Shown here: one piece after another, positions 47,518 to 57,350 of the stretch
Position numbering within the stretch: position 1 is the first letter of the stretch
How the letters are laid out: every line of letters starts with the position of its first letter
Origin: Mycobacterium barrassiae
Lineage (GTDB): Bacteria; Actinomycetota; Actinomycetes; Mycobacteriales; Mycobacteriaceae
Assembly: GCF_025822765.1 (NCBI RefSeq)
Contig: NZ_JACKUK010000016.1
Span: 500,486-564,485 of the forward strand
DNA: 64,000 bases
Direction: 5' to 3'
Notes under the pieces: generated by a model
Databases searched by the model: none
Seen by the model: the letters and a program-made list of their open reading frames with translations, nothing else
Told to the model about the DNA's origin: nothing
Program-made: the position numbers and the translations under genes

Positions 47518-47964
47518 ATGGACGGTGGTGAGTCAAGTCGCAGGTCGGCCGCCACCGAGCTGCGGGAATCGATCGTCGCCGTCAACCAACAGATGCGTCG
47601 GCACCGCCCCGACCACGGGTTGACGCTCAGCCAGATGCAACTGCTCGCCGAGGTCAGCCGTACCGGTGTCACCACACCCGCTGAACTCGCATCCCGACTG
47701 GGTGTCCGGGTGCAGTCGCTGACCGACAGCATCAACGCGTTGGCGGACCGCGAACTGATCGCGCGCCGACCCGACGAGGTCGACCGGCGCCGCCAGCTCA
47801 TCGAGATCACCGCCGCGGGCACCGAACTGCTGGAGGCCGACCGCGCCGAACGCGACGCGTGGCTACATGCGACCATGCGCGACAACCTGTCCCAACTCGA
47901 GTTCGACCTGGTGATGCTCGTCGCTCCGGTGCTGCGCAAGCTCGCATACGCCGACTCCACATAA
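47518..47964 (+). CDS. MarR-family regulator
   Basis: 148-aa winged-helix MarR regulator. The recognition helix region is TTPAELASRLGVRVQSLTDSINALADRELIARRPDEVDRRRQ: winged helix about residues 58-100. Amphipathic ends form the dimer. It is divergent from the AbrB-type transporter and probably represses it. ATG 47518 has no clear ribosome site. pmmB begins 29 bases downstream on the same strand. Confidence 0.88.
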   Translation: MDGGESSRRSAATELRESIVAVNQQMRRHRPDHGLTLSQMQLLAEVSRTGVTTPAELASRLGVRVQSLTDSINALADRELIARRPDEVDRRRQLIEITAAGTELLEADRAERDAWLHATMRDNLSQLEFDLVMLVAPVLRKLAYADST

Positions 47965-47993
47965 GCCGACTCAAAACTGGGCACACTTACGGG

Positions 47994-49634
47994 ATGACCG
48001 CGCGAGAGTGGACCTCGAGCATCGCGCAAGAATGGATCGCCCACGATCCCGATCCGAACACCGTCGCGGAACTGCTCGAGTGCACCGACACGGAGCTCGA
48101 TGAACGATTCGCCCACCCCCTGACGTTCGGCACCGCCGGCCTACGCGGCCCGTTACGCGCGGGTCCGAATGGGATGAACCTCGCGGTCGTGCTGCGCGCA
48201 ACCTGGGCCGTCGCGAAGGTGCTCAAGGACCACGGTCTGCACGGCCGCGATGTCGTGGTCGGGCGTGACGCGCGGCACGGTTCGGACGAGTTCGCGCTTG
48301 CCGTCGCGGAAGTTCTTGCGGCTCAAGGATTTTCCGTCGCGTTGATGTTCACCGCCGTGCCCACACCAGTAGTGGCGTTCGCCGTCCGCCACGGCGGCGC
48401 GGCCGCAGGAATACAGATCACGGCGTCGCACAACCCGCCGACCGACAACGGCTACAAGGTCTACTTCGGCGACGGGTATCCCATCGTGCCGCCGATAGAC
48501 CGGGAGATCGAGCAGGCGATGGCCGATGCGCCGCACGCCGACGAGATTCCCAGAAAGGCGGTCACCCCGTCCGGAGTCAACGAGGTCCAGCGCTACGTCG
48601 AACGGGCGGCGCAGGTGCGCCACACGCACGGCTCGGTACGGGTGGCGGTGACGCCGTTGCACGGGGTGGGCGGCGAGTTCGTCCTCGACGCGTTGGTTCG
48701 CGCCGGGTTCACCGATGTACATGTCGTCGAAAGCCAGTTCGCGCCCGACCCCGACTTTCCGACGGTGGCACTACCCAACCCGGAAGAACCGGGCGCCGTC
48801 GACGCGCTTCTGAAACTGGCCTCCGACGTCGACGCCGACATCGCCGTCGCACTGGATCCCGATGCCGACCGATGCGCGGTCGGCACGCCGACGCCCGACG
48901 GCTGGCGGATGCTTTCCGGCGACGAAACCGGTTGGGTACTGGGCGATTACATACTCTCCCAGATCGAACCCGGCCCGGTCATGGCTGCCACGGTGGTAGC
49001 GAGTTCGCTGGTCTCGTCGCGGATGCTGGCATCGATCGCACGTGAACACGGTGCGCGCCACGTCGAGACGCTCACCGGGTTCAAATGGCTGGCGCGCGCA
49101 GACGTCGACCTACCGGCGTGCACGCTGGTCTATGCCTACGAAGAGGCGATCGGCCACTGCGTCGATCCGGCGTCGGTGCGCGACAAGGACGGCATCAGCG
49201 CCACGATCCTGGTCTGCGATCTCGTTGTAGCGCTGCGCCAGCACGGCCACACGCTGCTCGATGCGCTCGATGATCTCGCCCGCCGCCACGGCGTGCACAC
49301 CACGACCGCGGTATCGCGACAGGTCGCAGATGTCGACGAGGCGGAGGCGCTGATGCGCCGCATTCGCACAGCTCCGCCGGATTCGCTCGCCGGCTTCGAC
49401 GTCACGGTCACCGATCTGCGGGATGCGTCGGGTCCGCTGCGCACGGACGCGGTCGTGATGTCGGGCGGCGACGGCGAAACAACGATCCGGGTGGTTGTGC
49501 GGCCCTCGGGCACAGAGCCGAAAGTCAAGTCCTACATCGAAGTTCGGTGCAGCGATGTGAGCGATCTGGTTGAGACGCGGACGCGCGCCGCGACGCTGCA
49601 GACGACGCTCAAAGAGCACGCGCAGCGGTGGTGA
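47994..49634 (+). CDS. pmmB: phosphomannomutase/phosphoglucomutase-type enzyme PmmB
   Basis: Alpha-D-phosphohexomutase of 546 aa. Active-site serine in ITASHNPPTDNGYK near residue 142, metal loop VALDPDADRCAVG near 285, sugar loop YEEAIGHCVD near 380 and phosphate loop RPSGTEPK near 505. Members interconvert hexose 1- and 6-phosphates; sequence is closest to the phosphoglucomutase/phosphopentomutase-like group, so with DeoD it may also handle ribose-1-phosphate (inference). ATG 47994; the longer frame overlaps marR. Confidence 0.93.
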   Translation: MTAREWTSSIAQEWIAHDPDPNTVAELLECTDTELDERFAHPLTFGTAGLRGPLRAGPNGMNLAVVLRATWAVAKVLKDHGLHGRDVVVGRDARHGSDEFALAVAEVLAAQGFSVALMFTAVPTPVVAFAVRHGGAAAGIQITASHNPPTDNGYKVYFGDGYPIVPPIDREIEQAMADAPHADEIPRKAVTPSGVNEVQRYVERAAQVRHTHGSVRVAVTPLHGVGGEFVLDALVRAGFTDVHVVESQFAPDPDFPTVALPNPEEPGAVDALLKLASDVDADIAVALDPDADRCAVGTPTPDGWRMLSGDETGWVLGDYILSQIEPGPVMAATVVASSLVSSRMLASIAREHGARHVETLTGFKWLARADVDLPACTLVYAYEEAIGHCVDPASVRDKDGISATILVCDLVVALRQHGHTLLDALDDLARRHGVHTTTAVSRQVADVDEAEALMRRIRTAPPDSLAGFDVTVTDLRDASGPLRTDAVVMSGGDGETTIRVVVRPSGTEPKVKSYIEVRCSDVSDLVETRTRAATLQTTLKEHAQRW

Positions 49635-49643
49635 CGGGAGACC

Positions 49644-50267
49644 CTAGCGCGGCCCGAACTGGCGGTCCCCCGCGTCGCCCAGCCCCGGCACGATGTAAGC
49701 GACGTCGTTGAGCCCTTCGTCGATGGTCGCCGTGTAGAGGCGCATGTTCGGGGCTACCGCTTCCAGCGCGGCGAGGCCCTCGGGGGCGACGACCACGCAG
49801 ATCGCCGTCACGTCAACGACATTGCGGGCTTGCAGCAGTTTGATGGTGTGGGCCATCGAGCCGCCGGTCGCGAGCATCGGGTCCAGGACGATAACCGGTT
49901 GGGTGCTCAGATCGTCAGGCAGCGACTCCAAATACGGTGTGGGCTGATGTGTTTCCTCGTCGCGGGCGACGCCCACGAAGCCGACCCGCGCCTCGGGGAT
50001 CAACGCGTGCGCCTGGTCGACCATGCCGAGGCCGGCACGTAGCACGGGCACCAGCAGCGGCGGATTGGCCAGTCGGTAGCCCGTCGTCTCTGTCAGCGGC
50101 GTGCGGACACTGATCGCTTCGGTGGCGGCGTCGCGGGTGGCTTCGTAGACCAGCATGAGCGTCAGGTCTCGTAGGGCGGCCCGAAACGCGGCGTTGTCGG
50201 TGGCCGCATCGCGCAGCGTGGTTAGCCGCGCCGCGGCAAGGGGATGATCCACGACGCGCACATCCAT
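49644..50267 (-). CDS. upp: uracil phosphoribosyltransferase
   Basis: 207-aa PRTase making UMP from uracil and PRPP. The PRPP-binding loop is [18 protein letters not shown] near residues 127-145, and [12 protein letters not shown] near 70 and the C-terminal [15 protein letters not shown] (uracil site) are canonical. ATG 50267; the long upstream extension to 50669 lies over the next gene. Convergent with pmmB. Part of a salvage region with deoD, cdd, deoA and add. Confidence 0.96.
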   Translation of the reverse strand: MDVRVVDHPLAAARLTTLRDAATDNAAFRAALRDLTLMLVYEATRDAATEAISVRTPLTETTGYRLANPPLLVPVLRAGLGMVDQAHALIPEARVGFVGVARDEETHQPTPYLESLPDDLSTQPVIVLDPMLATGGSMAHTIKLLQARNVVDVTAICVVVAPEGLAALEAVAPNMRLYTATIDEGLNDVAYIVPGLGDAGDRQFGPR

Positions 50268-50382
50268 GGGCCGCACACTAGTGGAACCGGTGCGGCGTGG
50301 CACACGACCTCGCGACTTCGCGCCGCCGGCCCAGGGGCAAGCATCGATGGAACCGGCGCGGTGCGCGCGCCGTCCTAACCGC

Positions 50383-50673
50383 ATGTTCGCCGATACCGAT
50401 GCCATCCGCGCGCTGGGATCCGCCAATTCGACTCGTGCCGACGAGCTCGCCCACATCGCCACCACCCTCGCGGCACTCCCGGTTGCGGGATCGTCGCTCG
50501 GCCCCGTCGGCGCCCGGTTCCTGTCCGCGTTGGCTGACGCCGCTGCCGATGGATCCCGTGCGGTGCTCGCGCTGAGCGCCCTGCTCTCGGGATCCGATGC
50601 GACGGCGCATGCCGTGGCGTCGGCATACGAGTCGGTCGACAGCGGCGCCGGTACGCGCATCACGGGCATCTAG
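50383..50673 (+). CDS. EspC-like (DUF2580-type) helical hairpin protein with T7SS signal
   Basis: 96-aa all-helical protein resembling EspC/WXG100-type type VII secretion substrates: two amphipathic helices (about 5-35 and 42-80) joined by a Gly-Pro turn (SSLGPVG). The C-terminus carries YESVD, a match to the YxxxD/E type VII export signal, after the second helix. The stop lies two bases before the start of the NlpC/P60 gene, so the two are coupled and may form a co-secreted heterodimer. Start ATG 50383; the frame to 50266 overlaps upp. Confidence 0.72.
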   Translation: MFADTDAIRALGSANSTRADELAHIATTLAALPVAGSSLGPVGARFLSALADAAADGSRAVLALSALLSGSDATAHAVASAYESVDSGAGTRITGI

Positions 50674-50675
50674 CC

Positions 50676-51764
50676 GTGACCAGCGCCCTGGTCGCATCGC
50701 TGGCGGCGCCGCTGAGAGCTGTCCAGTCGATGGTGGGCCCCGGGTGGACCGACGATCCCTTCGGTGGTCCAGCGGCGTCGCTGGCCCGCGCGCGTGACGC
50801 GCTTACCGACATCGCGGCGGCCACCAGGGGGTCATGGGCAAGAACGAGCTGGACCGGCGCGGGCGCCGACGGGGCCGCCGACTTCATTGTCAGAACGGCT
50901 GAGGCCATCGACCGGCTCGCCGAGAACACCGATCAGATGACCGGCGCGGCGCGGGCTGCTGGTGCCGCGGTGGCGCGGGCGCACGCCCGGTTGGCCGAGA
51001 TCGTCGCCAGCTTCGACGCGCGCGCAGCAGCGCTGGAGCCGTTCCTGGACTCACCGGAGGCAGCCGCCGCGCTGCGGGCCGAGGCGCAACGCGCGCTGGC
51101 CGAGGCCGTCGCCGTCGTGGAGGAACTCGAGGCTGAGCTGGACGGGCACACCACGACACTCGCCCACCCCGCAGCCGCCACACCGCCACCCGCTACGACC
51201 GCGCCCGCCGGGGTCGGGTCCTCTGCGATGCCATCGATGGGGTCGATGGGTGGCGGTGCACCGATCAAGCCGATGCCAAACGAATCGTCGACGTCGGGTT
51301 TCGGTGGCCTCGCGGAACTGTTGAAGCCGGACGCCACCGCATCGTCGCCTGAAGCGGCCACGTTCGGCGACGGGGTCGCCATCCGACTTCCCGACGGCAG
51401 CACGGTCACCGCACCGAATGCGGTGGCAGCCAGCGCCGTCCGGCACGCCCTGACCCAGTTGGGAGTGCCGTATGACTGGGGCGGCACCACACCGGGGGTC
51501 GGCCTGGACTGCAGCGGACTCACGCAGTGGGCGTATTCCGAAGCAGGACTGAACCTTCCGCGACTGGCGCAGGAACAGGACGTCGGTGCCCGTGTGTCGG
51601 CCGGTGATCTTCGGCCGGGCGACCTCGCGGTGTGGGACGGCCATGTCGCGATGATCGTCGGAAACGGCACCATGATCGAGGCGGGTGATCCGGTGAAATT
51701 GTCGCCGATCCGAACCGACAACGCGAGTCAGGGGTTTCAAGGATTCTGGCGGCCCACGGAATGA
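50676..51764 (+). CDS. NlpC/P60 peptidoglycan endopeptidase with WXG-like N-terminal domain
   Basis: 362-aa protein. Residues about 1-150 are helical with SWTGAGADGAADF, a W-x-G-like turn, resembling ESX substrates. A Pro/Gly/Ser-rich linker (about 165-240) precedes a C40 peptidase domain (about 250-362): catalytic Cys279 in GLDCSGLTQWAY and His323 in WDGHVAMIVG; GDPV further on may hold the third residue. No signal peptide. It probably cleaves the gamma-D-Glu-mDAP bond of peptidoglycan after type VII export with the preceding protein (inference). GTG start at 50676. Confidence 0.85.
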   Translation: MTSALVASLAAPLRAVQSMVGPGWTDDPFGGPAASLARARDALTDIAAATRGSWARTSWTGAGADGAADFIVRTAEAIDRLAENTDQMTGAARAAGAAVARAHARLAEIVASFDARAAALEPFLDSPEAAAALRAEAQRALAEAVAVVEELEAELDGHTTTLAHPAAATPPPATTAPAGVGSSAMPSMGSMGGGAPIKPMPNESSTSGFGGLAELLKPDATASSPEAATFGDGVAIRLPDGSTVTAPNAVAASAVRHALTQLGVPYDWGGTTPGVGLDCSGLTQWAYSEAGLNLPRLAQEQDVGARVSAGDLRPGDLAVWDGHVAMIVGNGTMIEAGDPVKLSPIRTDNASQGFQGFWRPTE

Positions 51765-53129
51765 TCAGGAATCCCAGATCGGGCCGAAGGCCGGAATGCC
51801 GCGCTCCTCTAGGCCGTGCACCACCGACCAGGTGACGGTCCGGTTCGAGACGCAGATGACGGCTTCGGCGCCGGATTCGACGTATGCGGCATAGGCCAGT
51901 TGCAGCACGTCGGGCTTGCCCCGTTCATCGGTGTCCCAGATCAGCGCGTCGGGTTGGGCAGCCTCGATTTCGTCGACGAACGCATCGCCGTAGGTGCGGC
52001 GCGGATTCTTCGTCACCCACACCAGCCGGGACGGAACCGTCGTGTCGAGGAGGTGGCCCAGCACCGGCCCGATGCCGCTGCCGGTGGCGACCAACACGAC
52101 CTTGGTGAACAGCCGGCGCACGTTGGCCACGCCGACGGCCGGGATCCCGCGCACCCACACATGTGTCGGCGGTTCGTCCACAAGAGCAGACGTCCAGTCG
52201 CCGGCGCGCGAGACCAGCATCCGGTAACCGTTGTCTCCCGCGGGTGCGGGGACGTTGGCGAAGTGGTGCCACCCCACGAAGCGACGACGGCTGATCGGGC
52301 GGGTGGTGCCCACAGCAGGCACTACGCCGTGCTCGAGACGCAGGATCACGGCGTGCGACGACGGGCGCTCGTAGGTGATCGGTACACGGCGCAACAGCAG
52401 CCACGGCCAGAGGGCGAGCGCCACGCTCAGCACGACCAGCCAGAACGACGGCGCGGTCAGGAGCGCCGAGCCGAACCACTCATCGCCTCGGTGGGTGTTG
52501 ACGAACAGCATCGTGTTGAGCCACACCAGCACCAGCGCCACCCAGCCGCAGAACCGGTGGGTCACCTCGAAACGGTCGTGTTGCGCGGCGCGCAGCCGAG
52601 GCAGCGCCATCACGACCATCACCGTGAAGGTGGTGGCGATGGTCGCGCCAAGGATCATGTGTGCGTGCGACGCCGCGCCGACACCGGTGACGGCGTCGCG
52701 GACCATCGACACCACGAGCGCCAGATACCAGAGCGTGCCGGCAAGTGCGGTGCCGACGTGCAAACCGCCGAAGCGGTAGTACTTTCCGAGCGCCCACCGC
52801 ACGCGCAGCGGCCACGACGTGGGCGGCCGGGTCACCAGCCATGCCAACGCATTGAGTATGTACTGCTGCCGAAAGATCACCGCGGCAGCGAGATTCGTTT
52901 GCGCGGTGAGAGCGATGGCGCTCAGATCGGTGCCGTCCGATGTCCACCAGTTCGCGTCGGTGGCACCGTAGACAGCCCAACCGAGGTTCACCGCCATCAC
53001 GCCCGCGGCCAGGCGGTTGTAATGCATCGCTCGCGGATGCTTGGGGATCCGCCGGACCAGCGGCAGGCGTGGCGCCATGCCCGGACTGTCGCAGCCGACG
53101 TCGGGCCTGACGAGTAGCGCGGCTGACAT
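51765..53129 (-). CDS. membrane flavoprotein with ferredoxin-NADP reductase-like C-terminus (TmpA-like)
   Basis: 454-aa protein. Five to six transmembrane helices lie between about residues 40 and 250, with His-containing helices (HVGTALAGTLWYLAL; HAHMILGATIA; VTHRFCGWVALVLVWLNTML) that could bind haem, as in ferric reductase-type proteins. The C-terminus (about 260-454) resembles a flavin/NAD-binding module: SRRRFVGWHHFANVP and VVLVATGSGIGPVLGHLLD. It is reminiscent of fungal TmpA membrane oxidoreductases, but that is from memory. No obvious partner gene. Function unknown. Confidence 0.7.
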   Translation of the reverse strand: MSAALLVRPDVGCDSPGMAPRLPLVRRIPKHPRAMHYNRLAAGVMAVNLGWAVYGATDANWWTSDGTDLSAIALTAQTNLAAAVIFRQQYILNALAWLVTRPPTSWPLRVRWALGKYYRFGGLHVGTALAGTLWYLALVVSMVRDAVTGVGAASHAHMILGATIATTFTVMVVMALPRLRAAQHDRFEVTHRFCGWVALVLVWLNTMLFVNTHRGDEWFGSALLTAPSFWLVVLSVALALWPWLLLRRVPITYERPSSHAVILRLEHGVVPAVGTTRPISRRRFVGWHHFANVPAPAGDNGYRMLVSRAGDWTSALVDEPPTHVWVRGIPAVGVANVRRLFTKVVLVATGSGIGPVLGHLLDTTVPSRLVWVTKNPRRTYGDAFVDEIEAAQPDALIWDTDERGKPDVLQLAYAAYVESGAEAVICVSNRTVTWSVVHGLEERGIPAFGPIWDS

Positions 53130-53287
53130 CCTTGTAACGACCCCTAATCGGTGAGTGGACCCTGGCGGCGAACACCAGAATCTCGGGGCCTGCTTGGCGG
53201 ATTCTCAACAAATCCTTGGAGCCAAGATCAGCGCGCCCACCCGCGCTGCCGACCTGACCGGCAAGGTCGATGGCTATTCTGTGCGCC

Positions 53288-54553
53288 ATGGCTGCTGACA
53301 TCGTGCCGATCCGGCTTGGGCTGACCAAGGGCGACCTCTACACGCTTTGGGCGCCGCGGTGGCGTGATGAGGGCGACGAGTGGGAGGCGTTCCTCGGAAA
53401 GGACGATGACCTCTATGTCTTCGAAACCGTGGCCGACCTGGTCGCATTCGTCAGGACCAACACAGACAACGACCTGACCGACCATCCCGCCTGGGAAAAG
53501 CTGACGCAGGCCAACGCGCACCGCCTCGACCCCACCGAGGAGCGGCAGTACGACATCGTCGGCGCTCCGGAGCTGGCGGCGGAAAAGCCCAGCGAGGAGA
53601 CGGTGACCCAACTGCACCGGGCGCTGGCCATCACGTCGTCCATCGGATCGGTTTGCGAGCTGCCCGCCATCAGCAAGTTCTTCAACGGCAACCCGGGACT
53701 GGCCCAGCTGGGCGGCGGCATCGCCGCGTTCAGCGGCCGGGCCGGCCGCAAGCGTTGGGCCGAGATCGAGACGGCGATCGCCCGCAGCTGGGACAACGTC
53801 GTCGACGCCATCGATGAACTGGTCACCACCCCCGACGTCGACGAGGCCGCGTCGAAGAAGGCCGCCGAGGAACTGGCCGAAGATCCGCCGGAACCCGAGG
53901 AAGAGGAGATCGTCGAGGAGCTCGAGGAGAGCGACGAGGACGCCGGCGACGTCGAGGAGACCGACGAGCTCGAGGATCACGCCGGCGGCGCGGTGCTCGG
54001 CAGCGACGACGACTTCTGGGTCAAGGTCGGCATCGACCCGGTGCGGATCATGACCACCGGTGGCACGTACTACACCCTGCGGTGCTATCTCGATGATCAG
54101 CCGGTCTTCCTGGGCCGCAACGGCCGGATCAGCGTGTTCGGATCCGAACGGGCGCTCGCGCGATACCTGGCCGACGAGCACGACCACGACATCTCCAACC
54201 TCGCCACCTACGACGACATCCGCACGGCGGCCAACGACGGGTCACTCCGCGTCAACGTCACCGACGAAAACGTGTACGTACTCACCGAGATCGTCGACTA
54301 CCTCGCGGAGGGACCCGACGCGATCGACCGTGACCAGCTCGACCTGGCGGTCGAATTGCTCAGGGACGTCGGCGATTACGCCGAGGACACCATCGTCGAG
54401 GAATCCCTGGACGCCGACCAGCCGCTGGGCAGGATCGTCGCGTATGTGCTCGATCCCGACAAGGTGCGCCGCCCGACGCCGCCGTACGCCAAGGCCGTCG
54501 AGCAGTGGGAGGCGTTGGAGGCCTTCGTCGAATCCAGGTTGCGGCCCGAATAA
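53288..54553 (+). CDS. acidic two-domain protein, Rv3311-like
   Basis: 421-aa protein conserved in mycobacteria, function unknown. Two similar domains of about 60 residues are visible: residues about 14-72 (GDLYTLWAPRW...EAFLGKDDDLYVFETVADLVAFV) and about 250-312 (GTYYTLRCYLDD...VFLGRNGRISVFGSERALARYL). They are separated by a long helical segment and an acidic stretch (about 195-232) of mostly Glu/Asp. The C-terminus is helical. ATG 53288 is preferred to 53270. Divergent from the membrane flavoprotein gene. Confidence 0.8.
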   Translation: MAADIVPIRLGLTKGDLYTLWAPRWRDEGDEWEAFLGKDDDLYVFETVADLVAFVRTNTDNDLTDHPAWEKLTQANAHRLDPTEERQYDIVGAPELAAEKPSEETVTQLHRALAITSSIGSVCELPAISKFFNGNPGLAQLGGGIAAFSGRAGRKRWAEIETAIARSWDNVVDAIDELVTTPDVDEAASKKAAEELAEDPPEPEEEEIVEELEESDEDAGDVEETDELEDHAGGAVLGSDDDFWVKVGIDPVRIMTTGGTYYTLRCYLDDQPVFLGRNGRISVFGSERALARYLADEHDHDISNLATYDDIRTAANDGSLRVNVTDENVYVLTEIVDYLAEGPDAIDRDQLDLAVELLRDVGDYAEDTIVEESLDADQPLGRIVAYVLDPDKVRRPTPPYAKAVEQWEALEAFVESRLRPE

Positions 54554-54555
54554 CG

Positions 54556-54912
54556 TTAGAGCTCAGTCGCTTTCGGGTGACGCGGCTCGTAGAGGCCGAG
54601 GTCCCCTCCGCCGGGGAGCCTGATACTCGTCAGCAGGCCCCAGCCCTCGTCACTGACCGGACCGCACGTCACGCCCTTCGCGTTGAGCTCATCGATGGTG
54701 GCGTTGACGTCGTCGCACATCAGGTACAGCTCGTGTGACCCCGCACCTTCGGTCGGATGCACGGCCACCTCGGCGGGCGGCAGTTTGAAGATCAACCAGC
54801 CACCGCCCGCGTCGACGTGCGGATAGCCGAGCACGTCCCGGAAGAAGGCGCGGTCGGCGTCGGCGTCGCTGCTGTAGATGATGACGTGGGCCCCGGTAAT
54901 CACGAACGTCAC
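54556..54912 (-). CDS. VOC-superfamily (glyoxalase-like) protein
   Basis: 118-aa single VOC domain with two beta-alpha-beta-beta-beta units. Metal positions are weak: VIIYSSDADADRAFFRDVLG and SHELYLMCDDVNATIDEL (His/Glu) and GDLGLYEPRHP (Glu). It could be a dioxygenase/isomerase or a resistance protein; function unknown. It ends three bases from the convergent Rv3311-like stop. Downstream of add on the same strand with a 24-bp gap. Confidence 0.85.
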   Translation of the reverse strand: MTFVITGAHVIIYSSDADADRAFFRDVLGYPHVDAGGGWLIFKLPPAEVAVHPTEGAGSHELYLMCDDVNATIDELNAKGVTCGPVSDEGWGLLTSIRLPGGGDLGLYEPRHPKATEL

Positions 54913-54936
54913 GGTACCGGCGCACCGAGGCCGACG

Positions 54937-56037
54937 TCAGCCGATGAGGACAGCGAAGCGTGGCTTGATCACGTCGTCGATGATGGCCAGTCGCTCGTCG
55001 AACGAGATGAAGGCCGACTTCATCGCGTTGATCGTGAACCGCTGCAGGTCACTCCAGCCGTAGCCGAAGGCCTCGACGAGGCGCCACATCTCGTCGCTCA
55101 TCGTCGTATCGCTCATCAACCGGTTGTCGGTGTTGACGGTGACCCGGAACCGCAGCCGGGCGAGTAGGTCGAACGGATGCTCGGCGATGCTGGCTACCGC
55201 TCCGGTCTGCACGTTCGACGAAGGACACAGCTCGAAGGGAATCCGCTTGTCCCGCAACAACGCGGCCAGCCGACCCAGCTTCGCCTCCCCGTCCTCGCTG
55301 ACGGTGATGTCGTCGACGATGCGCACACCGTGACCGAGGCGGTCCGCGCCGCAGAAGGCGATGGCCTCGTGGATGGACGGCAGCCCGAAGGCCTCCCCCG
55401 CGTGAATGGTGAACCGGGCATTGTTGTCGCGCATGTATTCGAACGCATCGAGGTGACGGGTCGGCGGGTAGCCGGCCTCCGCGCCCGCGATGTCGAATCC
55501 GACCACGCCGCGGTCGCGGAATCGGATTGCCAGCTCGGCGATTTCCTGTGACCGCGCCTGATGCCGCATCGCCGTGACCAGGCATCGCACCACGATGAAG
55601 CGGCCCTCGGCGTTGGCGGCCTTCTCCCCATCGGCGAACCCCGCCAGCACGGCCTCGACAACCGCGTCCAGCGACAGGCCGCCGTCGATGTGCAGTTCGG
55701 GTGCGAACCGGATTTCGGCGTACACCACGTTGTCGGCCGCCAGGTCCTCGACGCATTCGTAGGCCACCCGGTGCAGGGACTCGGGTGTCTGCATCACCCC
55801 GACGGTGTGGGCGAACGGCTCCAGATAGCGCACCAGCGATCCGCTGTGGGCCGCGGTGCGAAAGAACGACGCGAGTTCGTCGACGTCGGTGGCGGGCAGA
55901 TCGCCATAGCCGGTCGCCTCGGCGAGCTCCAGTACGGTGGCCGGCCGCAATCCGCCGTCGAGGTGGTCGTGCAACAGCGCCTTGGGGGCCTGCCGGATGT
56001 TCTCCAACGTCAGCGGCAGTGAACCAGAAGGCGCCAT
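54937..56037 (-). CDS. add: adenosine deaminase
   Basis: 366-aa zinc amidohydrolase converting adenosine to inosine. Metal and catalytic residues: [10 protein letters not shown] near 23-32, [14 protein letters not shown] near 212-225, GHGVRIVDD near 235, and [12 protein letters not shown] near 310 (Asp-Asp region). Last-but-one gene of the cdd-deoA-add set; deoA ends one base before it. Supplies inosine to DeoD. Confidence 0.96.
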   Translation of the reverse strand: MAPSGSLPLTLENIRQAPKALLHDHLDGGLRPATVLELAEATGYGDLPATDVDELASFFRTAAHSGSLVRYLEPFAHTVGVMQTPESLHRVAYECVEDLAADNVVYAEIRFAPELHIDGGLSLDAVVEAVLAGFADGEKAANAEGRFIVVRCLVTAMRHQARSQEIAELAIRFRDRGVVGFDIAGAEAGYPPTRHLDAFEYMRDNNARFTIHAGEAFGLPSIHEAIAFCGADRLGHGVRIVDDITVSEDGEAKLGRLAALLRDKRIPFELCPSSNVQTGAVASIAEHPFDLLARLRFRVTVNTDNRLMSDTTMSDEMWRLVEAFGYGWSDLQRFTINAMKSAFISFDERLAIIDDVIKPRFAVLIG

Positions 56038-56038
56038 G

Positions 56039-57343
56039 TCAATCTCCGCTCGTGATCCGATCGATGATCAGCGGCCGCTGCTGCGGCGGCTCGTCACCGA
56101 TGCTGAAGGCGCCGTCCAGTTCGGCCAGTGCCGCCTGGAAACGCTCCGGCGTCTCGGTGTACAGGGTGAACAACGGCTCACCGGCGGCGACGGGCTCGCC
56201 GGGGCGACGGTGGATGCGCAGGCCGGCGCCGGACTGCACGCGTCCACCTGGGACGGAGCGGCCCGCACCAAGCCGCCACACTGCAAGACCAACCGACATC
56301 GCATCGATGCTTTCCATCGTGCCACTTCGCGGGGCGGTGACGGTCTCGGCGTGGGCGCCGATCGGCAGCGGGTGGTCGAGGTCGCCGCCCTGGGCGCTGA
56401 CGAGCTCGCGGAATCGGTCCATCGCTGTGCCGTCTTTCAACGTCTGCGCGGGATCGGTGCCGTCGACGCCCGCCGCATCGAGCATCTCGGTCGCCAACGC
56501 CAGCGTCAGTTCCACCACGTCTGCGGGGCCGCCCCCGGCCAGCACCTCCAGCGACTCGGCGACCTCGACGGCGTTGCCCACCGTTCGGCCCAGCGGTGTT
56601 TCCATATCGGTGAGCAGGGCGCGGGTCATCAGCCCTTCCGCGGCGCCGAGTTCGACCATTGTGCGGGCCAGCTCACGGGACTCGGCCTCGGTGGCCAGGA
56701 ACGCACCAGAGCCCACCTTGCAATCGAGCACCAGCGCCTTGGCGCCTTCGGCGATCTTCTTGCTCATGACCGAGCTCGCGATCAGCGGCAGCGACTCGGT
56801 GGTGCCGGTGACGTCCCGGAGCGCATAGATTTTCCGGTCGGCGGGTGCCAACTCGCCAGCGGCGAAGATCGCCGCACCAAGATCGCAAAGCTGTTGGCGA
56901 ATCTGGGCTTTGGACAGCTCAGCGGTGAAACCGGGAATGGATTCCAGCTTGTCGAGGGTGCCGCCGGTGTGGCCGAGCCCGCGGCCCGCCGCCTGGGGCA
57001 CCGCACCTCCGCACGCCATGACGACCGGGACCAACGGGATGGTGATCTTGTCGCCGACCCCGCCCGTGGAATGCTTGTCCACCAACGCCAGTGGCTTTCC
57101 ATCGCGGCGCAGATCTGTAAAGTCCATCCGCTCGCCGGAGTTCACCATCGCCGTCGTCCAGCGCACGATCTCGGCCTTGGTCATGCCGCGCAGGAAGATC
57201 GCCATCAGCAGTGCCGACATCTGCTCGTCGGCCACCCGGCCATGGGTGTAGCCGTCGATCACCCAGTCGATCGCCTCGTCGGACAGCACCCCACCGTCGC
57301 GCTTGGTCCGAATGATGGTTGGAGCGTCGAATGTGAACTGCAT
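56039..57343 (-). CDS. deoA: thymidine phosphorylase
   Basis: 434-aa pyrimidine-nucleoside phosphorylase. Signature [19 protein letters not shown] (about 113-131) with the phosphate-binding [10 protein letters not shown] near 82-91. The C-terminal domain has the [17 protein letters not shown] region. It cleaves thymidine or deoxyuridine to base and deoxyribose-1-phosphate. ATG 57343 is chosen over the longer reading. Seven bases downstream of cdd and one base before add. Confidence 0.96.
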   Translation of the reverse strand: MQFTFDAPTIIRTKRDGGVLSDEAIDWVIDGYTHGRVADEQMSALLMAIFLRGMTKAEIVRWTTAMVNSGERMDFTDLRRDGKPLALVDKHSTGGVGDKITIPLVPVVMACGGAVPQAAGRGLGHTGGTLDKLESIPGFTAELSKAQIRQQLCDLGAAIFAAGELAPADRKIYALRDVTGTTESLPLIASSVMSKKIAEGAKALVLDCKVGSGAFLATEAESRELARTMVELGAAEGLMTRALLTDMETPLGRTVGNAVEVAESLEVLAGGGPADVVELTLALATEMLDAAGVDGTDPAQTLKDGTAMDRFRELVSAQGGDLDHPLPIGAHAETVTAPRSGTMESIDAMSVGLAVWRLGAGRSVPGGRVQSGAGLRIHRRPGEPVAAGEPLFTLYTETPERFQAALAELDGAFSIGDEPPQQRPLIIDRITSGD

Positions 57344-57350
57344 CACGGGA

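Noticed and set aside
50266-50382. Longer start for the EspC-like gene
   Set aside because: The extra codons overlap the upp start and lack helical character.
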